Part shown: positions 59,275 to 64,000 of the stretch, one piece after another | Layout: the number at the start of each line of letters is the position of its first letter | Position numbering within the stretch: the stretch's first letter is position 1 | Source: UBA9676 sp963741615 | GTDB taxonomy: Bacteria; Actinomycetota; Actinomycetes; Streptosporangiales; Streptosporangiaceae | NCBI GenBank assembly: GCA_963741615.1 | Contig: CAVUIU010000019.1 | Coordinates: 372,001-436,000, forward strand | Length of the DNA: 64,000 nt | Reading direction: 5' to 3' | Position numbers and translations under genes: made by a program | The notes under the pieces: generated by a model | Seen by the model: the letters and a program-made list of their open reading frames with translations, nothing else | What the model was told of the DNA's origin: nothing | Database searches by the model: none

Positions 59275-60165
59275 TCACCAGTACTCCGGCATCCGCGGCA
59301 GCGGCTCGCCACAGGCACACTGTCCGCCTGTCTGCATCAGCTCCGTCAGACGGGCGCAGGAAGGGCAGCGCACCCGGGTGGCGCCCAGGTGGTGAGCGGA
59401 CCACACGCCGGTGCTTCCTGCGGCACCGAAGTCCTCGGTGAGGAACCGCTTAACGGCTGCCAGGTGGGTGCTGTTGCGCATGACTGCGCGGACGGCGTCC
59501 TGGCTCTCCCACGCGGTGATTGTGTACAGCCGGCTGCCGATCTCGATGCCCACCCAGCTGAGGAATCCCGGCTCCTGGGCCAGCTCCACCGCCACCACGG
59601 CAGCGGTCAACTTGATCTCCTCGGCTTCCTGTTCGGACCGTGCATCAATCCACGTCAGGCTGAAAGCGCCGGGGATTGTACTGCTGCCCGTGGAGGCCCG
59701 GACGGCGTAGCCGAACTGGAACGGGCCGGCCATCGTCGGCAGCGGCCGCATCTGGAAGCCGAGCTGCTCGGCCATTGCCTGCCGGTCGAAGTACCCCTCG
59801 ACCGAGGTGATCTTGCCGGCTGTGAAGGTGAACACATTCACGCCCCGCATAGCCAGCGGCCGGCCGGTCGGGGGCTGCCCGTTCCACATGCCGGTGTTGG
59901 TGCCCTGCAGTAGCCACTGCGTGATCACCTGGCCTCCGTCCGCCGGCTGACCGCCGAGGATCTCAAAGCTCAGGCCCGGGAATGCGGTGAGAAGTGCCCG
60001 CGCGTGATCGGTGATGGCGATACCGCTGATCGGCGGCCCAGTGACCGTCGGGTCAGTAAAGGTGCCGCCATCGGCGAAGGCCGCGGCCACAGCCTCTGGG
60101 TCGCGCGCGTTCCACGCGTCGAAGTACGGCTCGACCAGCGGCGGCGAGCTTGGTGGTGCGGTCAT
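59275..60165 (-). CDS. SnoaL-like, ABM-like and zinc-ribbon fusion protein
   Basis: This 296-residue protein starts at ATG 60165, eight bases after AGGAGG. Domain one (about 8-130) is a SnoaL-type NTF2 fold (VEPYFDAWNARDPEAVAAAFADGGTFTDPTV to GYFDRQAMAEQLGFQMRPLP). Domain two (about 145-245) is antibiotic-biosynthesis-monooxygenase-like (FSLTWIDARSEQEAEEIKL, EPGFLSWVGIEIGSRLYTITAWESQDAVRAVMRNSTH). The tail is a CPSC to CACG zinc ribbon (about 266-288). Such a triple fusion is unusual; a role in polyketide-like or stress chemistry is only a guess. It lies inside the mobile remnant. Confidence 0.8.
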   Translation of the reverse strand: MTAPPSSPPLVEPYFDAWNARDPEAVAAAFADGGTFTDPTVTGPPISGIAITDHARALLTAFPGLSFEILGGQPADGGQVITQWLLQGTNTGMWNGQPPTGRPLAMRGVNVFTFTAGKITSVEGYFDRQAMAEQLGFQMRPLPTMAGPFQFGYAVRASTGSSTIPGAFSLTWIDARSEQEAEEIKLTAAVVAVELAQEPGFLSWVGIEIGSRLYTITAWESQDAVRAVMRNSTHLAAVKRFLTEDFGAAGSTGVWSAHHLGATRVRCPSCARLTELMQTGGQCACGEPLPRMPEYW

Positions 60166-60307
60166 CTCCGTCACCTCCTGAGGATTCTGTTCTTGTCCCT
60201 GCGGTGAGCATCGCGCGGCCGGATCGATGCCGCGCCGTGGGAGACCACCTGCTTTTGCGGGGGTGGACCGAGGTTTTTGGGCGGCGGTACGATCGGCGCC
60301 GGGGGCT

Positions 60308-60520
60308 GTGGTGGATGGTGGGCAAGCGCTTCTGGAGCGAGACGCCGTTCTCGCCCGGATCGATCAGCGCTTGGTTGAGGCGGTCGCGGGGGCTGGTTCG
60401 CTGCTGTTGCTCGAGGGCCCGGCCGGCATCGGCAAGACGCGCGTGGTGCTGGCGGCCGGGGCAGCCCTCCAACTAGATCGCTTCGCGCTCCGATTCGGCA
60501 ACTTGTTCCGCGCGCCGTGA
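60308..60520 (+). pseudogene. Truncated LuxR-family/AAA regulator, N-terminal fragment
   Basis: From GTG 60308 the frame reads VVDGGQALLERDAVLARIDQRLVEAVAGAGSLLLLEGPAGIGKTRVVLAAGAALQ. That is the standard start of large LuxR regulators (LAL type) with an intact Walker A, GPAGIGKTR. After 56 residues the match ends and a stop follows at 60518-60520. More than 800 residues are missing. It is a remnant within the mobile element. Confidence 0.8.
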
Positions 60521-60624
60521 ACGGCACACTGGGATCAGAATCTCGTCGCACTCGGCGACGGTTGCACCTTTGACGACCGGCGCCAGGCGGCCCGTGTGGT
60601 GGCCCCTCTATCAGGGGCGGTGAT

Positions 60625-60903
60625 TCATCGCGGACGGTAGGCATCGCGCCGGTGGGCGACCGCCAGAACCGTAACGACCCGCGCCCGGTCATCGACGGTG
60701 TACAGGGCGCGGTAATCACCACGGCGGGTGGACAGGACGGCTTCAAAGGGCGCATCTAACGGCTTGCCCAGCCTGCGCGGGTTCCCGGCAACCGGGCCGG
60801 TCAGATGCTCATACAGTGCGGCCGCGGCCGACAGCGGCAGAGCACCGAGCCGCCGCCGCGCCGCCGGGGTGAAGGTGACCGCGTATGAGGCGGCGCCTGT
60901 CAT
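60625..60903 (-). CDS. RelE/ParE-family toxin
   Basis: This 92-residue toxin reads ASYAVTFTPAARRRLGALPLSAAAALYEHLTGPVAGNPRRLGKPL, then FEAVLSTRRGDYRALYTVDDRARVVTVLAVAHRRDAYRPR. The fold and the basic C-terminal residues (R-x-Y-R, H-R-R-x-A-Y) match RelE mRNA interferases that cleave ribosome-bound mRNA. Its ATG overlaps the antitoxin stop by four bases, the standard coupling. It probably stabilises the integrated remnant. Confidence 0.9.
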   Translation of the reverse strand: MTGAASYAVTFTPAARRRLGALPLSAAAALYEHLTGPVAGNPRRLGKPLDAPFEAVLSTRRGDYRALYTVDDRARVVTVLAVAHRRDAYRPR

Positions 60904-61190
60904 TGGCCAGCGGCGCGGCGCGCGGCCAGATCAGCGGCGACTTCCTCGGCCGAGAACACCCGCCCGGCACGGGCGTCGGCCAAGCCCTCCCGGAGGTCAC
61001 GAACCAGCTCGGTATCGGACAGGACCTCAATCGTCTCGCGCAGCCGGTCCAGTTCGCCGGAGGGCACAATGTCAGCGACATGATCGCCGTGGGCGATGAC
61101 AGGCACCGACTCGCCGCGCTCGGCCCGGCGCACGATCTCGGCCCACGCCGGCTGCTCCTCGGCGCGGACCACGAAGCCTGGCTCGCCCAT
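60900..61190 (-). CDS. Phd/YefM-type antitoxin
   Basis: This 96-residue antitoxin precedes the RelE-like toxin. The N-terminal DNA-binding part (EEQPAWAEIVRRAERGESVPVIAHGDHVADIVPSGELDRL) matches Phd/YefM proteins, which repress their own promoter. The C-terminal helix (RDLREGLADARAGRVFSAEEVAADLAARRA) is the likely toxin-wrapping part. The promoter should lie at 61191-61250. The pair sits 211 bases from attR. Confidence 0.88.
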   Translation of the reverse strand: MGEPGFVVRAEEQPAWAEIVRRAERGESVPVIAHGDHVADIVPSGELDRLRETIEVLSDTELVRDLREGLADARAGRVFSAEEVAADLAARRAAGQ

Positions 61191-61400
61191 GAACCCTATG
61201 GTAGGCGCGTCAGGCAGATTGAGCGCTTCACGCTCACCGGCCGAGGCCAGGTTCCGGCGTCACCAGTTCGTCCGCGCTGGGGGGCACGATCCGGCCGGGG
61301 CGCTCTGGGACCTTCATGCAGGCATGTTTGTGCCCTATACGTGCCCAGGCAGGACGCGCAGGAGGACGTTTCCGCAGGTCATGGGCAGATAGTGCAACCC

Positions 61401-61445
61401 CCTCCGGAGCCGTGAGCGCAGGTTCGAATCCTGTCGGGGGCACTG
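61401..61445 (+). repeat. attR: duplicate of the tRNA-Arg 3' part
   Basis: All 45 bases match 58260-58304 and include the T-arm, but the 5' half of the tRNA is absent, so this copy cannot make a tRNA. It marks the far end of the integrated DNA. Apart from this repeat, the stretch 61191-61683 holds only short unbiased frames. Confidence 0.9.
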
Positions 61446-61683
61446 GTCACCTGGAAAGGGCCTGCTCAGCCGCGTTCAGTGATAACGGCCGCAAGACCAT
61501 TGCCCTGGCCGCAGACCGTTGCTCTTCCCAGTATCCGCAGCTACGCAGGGGCAGCGTCGGCACCGCCCGGGCGCGACTGTCCAGCACCCCCGGGCGCCTT
61601 GATGCCATCTGGCCGACGTCACACTCCGTCATGAACGCTCCACATTCTTCGCGCGCCTGAGGTGCCTTGACAGGACGGATTTG

Positions 61684-61717
61684 GTTAGAGGATTCTAACG
61701 GTTAGTGGATGCTAACC
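61684..61717. promoter_or_regulatory. Tandem ArsR-type operator (GTTAG-N6-CTAAC twice)
   Basis: GTTAG-AGGATT-CTAAC (61684-61699) and GGTTAG-TGGATG-CTAACC (61700-61717) are two adjacent inverted repeats with 6-base centres. They cover the start of the ArsR gene, which fits autorepression by one or two dimers. The GTG start at 61705 lies within the second site. Confidence 0.75.
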
Positions 61718-62024
61718 GAGATGCTGAGCGCTGGGGTGCGCTGGCTGACGGGACGCGCTGGGCGATCGTGGCGTGCCTGGCCGACGTGCCGCGGGCGGTC
61801 GGGGAGCTGGCGCAGGCCTGCCGGTCAGCCGGTCAGCGGTGTCCCAGCATCTGAAGATCCTCAAGGACGCCGGCCTGGTGGATGACGTTGCCGCGGGGAC
61901 GCGGCGGATCTATCGGCTTAATCCAGCGGCCCTGGCGGCGCTGCGGGATCAGCTCGATACCTACTGGCAGCGGGCGCTAACCGCGTACGCCAGGGCTGTG
62001 GAAGTACCAGCCAAGGAGGACTGA
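61705..62024 (+). pseudogene. ArsR-family regulator with internal frameshift
   Basis: The frame from GTG 61705 reads VDANRDAERWGALADGTRWAIVACLADVPRAVGELAQ and then goes out of frame to a stop. The next frame continues PVSRSAVSQHLKILKDAGLVDDVAAGTRRIYRLNPAALAALRDQLDTYWQRALTAYARAVE to TGA 62024. Joining them at about 61815-61820, where one base seems lost, restores a normal winged helix. It is either a true pseudogene or a sequencing error. It is coupled to the downstream SRPBCC gene (TGATG), a common ArsR-SRPBCC pairing. Confidence 0.82.
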
Positions 62025-62281
62025 TGGCTCAGACCGAAGCGGTGACGGTCCGCAAGCAGATCGTCGTCAACGCGCCGATCGAGACCGACCCGGCCCAAAC
62101 GAGCGAGGTCGAGGTTCGGTTCTACGCAGAGTCGCCGACCCGCACGCGGGTGGAACTGGAGCACCGGCACATCGACCGGCACGGTCCCGGGTGGGAAGCG
62201 GTCGCCGGCGGCGTCGATGGGGCCGAGGGCTGGCCCTTGTACCTGGATCGCTACGCTGCGCTGCTGAAGGAAGATCGCTGA
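62024..62281 (+). pseudogene. SRPBCC/AHSA1-family protein with in-frame internal deletion
   Basis: The 85-residue product keeps the start (AVTVRKQIVVNAPIE) and the end (TDPAQTSEVEVRFYAESPTRTRVELEHRHIDRHGPGWEAVAGGVDGAEGWPLYLDRYAALL) of a START-like domain of about 160 residues. The central 70-80 residues are missing between APIE and TDP, where relatives have a second Ile-Glu, so a deletion between short ATCGAG repeats is likely. The cavity cannot form, hence probably non-functional. It is the second gene of the ArsR operon. Confidence 0.75.
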
Positions 62282-62282
62282 C

Positions 62283-62735
62283 ATGGCGGCGATCGTGGCC
62301 AGCACCGAGGTCGAGCGCCCAGCCGCCGAGGTCTTCGCCTACGCCACCGACCCGGCCCGGTTCAGCGAGTGGCAAAAGGGCGTGGTGGAAGGGCATATGG
62401 ACGGCCCGGGCAACGGCACCCAGGCACCGGCCGTCGGCGCAAAATGCGTGACGACGCGGCGCATCGGCGGCGCTAACCGCCGGGCCACCTCCGAGCTCGT
62501 GCAGATCGACCCGCCCAGGACCTGGGGCGTGCGGGGCCTGGACGGCCCGATCCGGGCGGCTGTCAACGTCGTGGTCCAGCCGGTCACCGACGCCCGCTCG
62601 CGGCTAACCATAAGCGTCGGGTTCTCAGGCCGCGGCGTCGGCAAGGTGCTGGTGCCGCTGGTGGTGCGCCGGCAGGCTCGTAAGGAGATGCCGGACAACC
62701 TGGCAGCGCTCAAGCGGAGAATGGAAGCACGCTAG
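62283..62735 (+). CDS. SRPBCC-family (START-like) protein
   Basis: The 150-residue START-like domain is complete: IVASTEVERPAAEVFAYATDPARFSEWQKGVVEGHMDG, VGAKCVTTRRIGGANRRATSELVQIDPPRTWGVRGL, SRLTISVGFSGRGVGKVLVPLVVRRQARKEMPDNLAALKRRMEAR. Such proteins bind small hydrophobic ligands in the cytosol. It starts one base after the stop of the shortened SRPBCC gene and shares its operon. The ligand is unknown. Confidence 0.88.
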   Translation: MAAIVASTEVERPAAEVFAYATDPARFSEWQKGVVEGHMDGPGNGTQAPAVGAKCVTTRRIGGANRRATSELVQIDPPRTWGVRGLDGPIRAAVNVVVQPVTDARSRLTISVGFSGRGVGKVLVPLVVRRQARKEMPDNLAALKRRMEAR

Positions 62736-63125
62736 ACCCGGCGCGTGCCGTGACCCGGTGTCCGCGGCCGGACGCTACCGTTCACCTGCCCGGATGGGTC
62801 ATGCCACAGGCACGTTGATGGCAGGTGATCTTAGGCGCTAGCGGCATCGGCGCCCGCTAACGGTGGGTGGGCATGTAATGAACGACCGGTGCCCAGTGTG
62901 GCCCGCCTCGATGCTGGCTGACCGCCCCTGTCCCGGTCTCCCGGGTGGGGCTGCCCATCAGCCGGAACCACGTCGCAGATCAACCGGAGCCAAAGACGCA
63001 GATCAACCGGAGTCATAGATTTCGCAGGTGGGCTGGCAGGTGCGGCTCCCTCGCGGCTGCAATCTGGCTGCAATCGCGGTCGGCGAGGCTGACGGGGACG
63101 TACCACCCCATCTAGGAGGCCCGAC
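62736..63125. other. Gene-free stretch with a 16-bp direct repeat
   Basis: No coding-like frame is seen on either strand. CGCAGATCAACCGGAG occurs at 62974-62989 and 62997-63012, 23 bases apart, in a locally purine-rich stretch. Bases 63110-63125 hold the ribosome site (CTAGGAGG) of the rhodanese gene. Confidence 0.5.
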
Positions 63126-63567
63126 ATGGTCCAACGCCGCGCCCCGAAGACCGTCGATCGAGCTGCTCGCCCAGGCCCGGGCCACACTCCCGGGCCGCCC
63201 AGCGCCCGCCGAGGCACTCCACGCGCACGCCGGTGGCGCTCTGCTGATCGACATCCGCGGCGACGACCAGCGGCGCGAAGACGGCCTGATCCCCGGCGCC
63301 ATCATGGTGCCCCGCAACAGCCTGGAGTGGCGCTGCGACCCCGCGTGCGAATGGAGGCACCCCGCCATCACCCGCCGGGACCTGCGCATCATCCTCATCT
63401 GCGACCAGGGATACCAGTCCAGCCTGGCAGCAGCGAACCTGCAGCAGCTAGGCCTCAGCTACGCAACCGACCTTGACGGAGGATTCACCGCCTGGGCCGC
63501 GGCGGGCCTGCCACTGATCACCTTGGGCCACAGCCAGCCACAACCCACCCGGCGACCATTACCCTGA
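63126..63567 (+). pseudogene. Rhodanese-domain protein with early frameshift
   Basis: ATG 63126 has a strong GGAGG and reads MVQRRAPKTVD, then loses similarity. One base further along, the next frame reads ELLAQARATLPGRPAPAEALHAHAGGALLIDIRGDDQRREDGLIPGAIMVPRNSLEWRCDP and ends LGLSYATDLDGGFTAWAAAGLPLI. Dropping one C at about 63159 restores the protein. The rhodanese fold is present, with catalytic Cys in ILICDQGYQSSLAA. Either the gene is broken or the assembly has one extra base. About 145 residues are restored. Confidence 0.78.
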
Positions 63568-63683
63568 GGGCCGGAACGCCACGGTAAGAGCCATCGTGTG
63601 CTGCGCCGCCGGCGCGGTCCGCCGGCACATCACCGGCCAGATCGCCCGCTCGGCGCGGCACACGCACCGACCGGGGAGACCTG

Positions 63684-64000
63684 ATGGACGTCAACGCCGC
63701 CCTGCAGTCCCAGATCCGCAACATCGAGGCCACCTACGGTGAGCCCCTCGACTACTGGTTCGCGGTCATCGACGCGTCGGGCCTGACCAAGCACAACGAG
63801 GTCGTGGCGATGCTCAAAGCTGACCACGGGCTCGCGCACGGCGCCGCGCACCGCGTCTCGCTGCTTGCCCGGCAACGCCACGACGCTGGCATAGCCGCCC
63901 CGTCCGACCCGGCCGACGCCCTTTACACCGGCGCCAAAGCCGGACTCCGGCCGCTGCACGATGCCCTCCTCGGCGAGATCCGTGCGCTGGGCGCCTTCGA
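63684..64000 (+). CDS. DUF4287-family protein, N-terminal part (runs off window)
   Basis: From ATG 63684, after GGGGAG, the frame reads MDVNAALQSQIRNIEATYGEPLDYWFAVIDASGLTKHNEVVAMLKADHGLAHGAAHRVSLLARQR and is still open at 64000. This matches DUF4287, a small helical domain of unknown function that is usually followed by DUF5655. The acidic linker after residue 70 (APSDPADALYTGAKAGLRPLHDALL) fits the start of such a second domain. Only the first 105 residues are visible. Confidence 0.82.
   Translation, partial: MDVNAALQSQIRNIEATYGEPLDYWFAVIDASGLTKHNEVVAMLKADHGLAHGAAHRVSLLARQRHDAGIAAPSDPADALYTGAKAGLRPLHDALLGEIRALGAF

Larger units (their letters stand above)
58260..61445. mobile_element. Integrated element remnant at tRNA-Arg, 3.1 kb, no integrase
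   Basis: Perfect 45-bp direct repeats enclose about 3.1 kb that interrupts the otherwise conserved order. Contents are a conserved small protein, a SnoaL-ABM-zinc-ribbon fusion, a truncated LuxR/ATPase gene and a toxin-antitoxin pair beside attR. No integrase, excisionase or transfer gene is visible, so the element is probably a deletion remnant held by the toxin-antitoxin pair. Actinomycete integrative elements commonly use tRNA 3' ends. Confidence 0.75.

Noticed and set aside
61234..61443. Small minus-strand protein beginning MPPTGFEPALTAPE
   Set aside because: It is the antisense translation of the duplicated tRNA-Arg 3' end, a well-known annotation artefact.

Overview
The window is a high-GC chromosomal segment of a filamentous-type actinomycete (Actinomycetota). 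Third codon positions are almost all G or C, GTG starts and 4-base ATGA/GTGA gene overlaps are common, and it encodes NucS, the actinobacterial mismatch endonuclease. Gene order follows, as I recall it, the Streptomyces coelicolor SCO535x-SCO541x region: lysA-hom-thrC-thrB-rho-rpmE-prfA-prmC-sua5-wecA-like-atp operon-DUF2550 ... pduO ... nucS ... polar coiled-coil gene-mce-thiolase-meaB ... icmA. The extra gene content and unusual tails suggest a non-Streptomyces lineage, perhaps Streptosporangiales-like. That placement is inference.

Bases 1-6,100 hold housekeeping genes: a partial GlxA-type regulator, a YbaK deacylase, nicotinamidase, DUF3039, YqgE, NAD(P)-malic enzyme divergent from a MarR regulator, and a YbbN-like thioredoxin. 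Bases 6,200-15,500 carry a B12-dependent acyl-CoA block: the isobutyryl-CoA mutase large subunit (Phe82/Gln200 signature) with a perfect 20-bp palindrome upstream, the MeaB chaperone GTPase, a thiolase and methylmalonyl-CoA epimerase. Between these lie an ECF sigma factor with a membrane beta-propeller partner, a MarR regulator and a catalytically degenerate ABC-type ATPase. Bases 15,700-28,400 hold a DivIVA/Scy-like coiled-coil protein, an SDR, an alpha/beta hydrolase, nucS, a CbiX-like protein, a small P-loop kinase, a reductase-deaminase fusion in reversed RibD order, an aldehyde dehydrogenase, an MFS permease and a GMC oxidoreductase.

At 28,387 is the cobalamin adenosyltransferase pduO. 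Just beyond it (29,041-33,163) is an inserted cassette of a TetR regulator, a dimethylglycine-dehydrogenase-like flavoprotein and a betaine-homocysteine-methyltransferase-like enzyme. The far side of the cassette carries a broken second copy of the pduO 3' end, which marks an insertion or duplication event. The complete F-type ATP synthase operon follows (atpI-like, atpZ-like, atpB-E-F-H-A-G-D-C), then a WecA-like transferase. Two 5'-truncated gene remnants (a glycosidase and a DsbA-like protein) meet head to head near 44,460.

Bases 44,650-58,100 hold sua5, prmC, prfA, rpmE, rho and the aspartate-family amino acid genes thrB, thrC, hom and lysA, then an ArgRS-like anticodon-binding protein, a spermidine-synthase-like protein and a response regulator, all on the minus strand. 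A tRNA-Arg(CCG) at 58,230 has been used as an integration site: a perfect 45-bp copy of its 3' part lies at 61,401, enclosing 3.1 kb with a toxin-antitoxin pair, a SnoaL-ABM-zinc-ribbon fusion and a truncated LuxR/ATPase gene but no integrase. Beyond it (61,684-64,000) is a decaying accessory block: a frameshifted ArsR regulator with its operator, an internally deleted SRPBCC protein, an intact SRPBCC protein, a frameshifted rhodanese and a partial DUF4287 protein.
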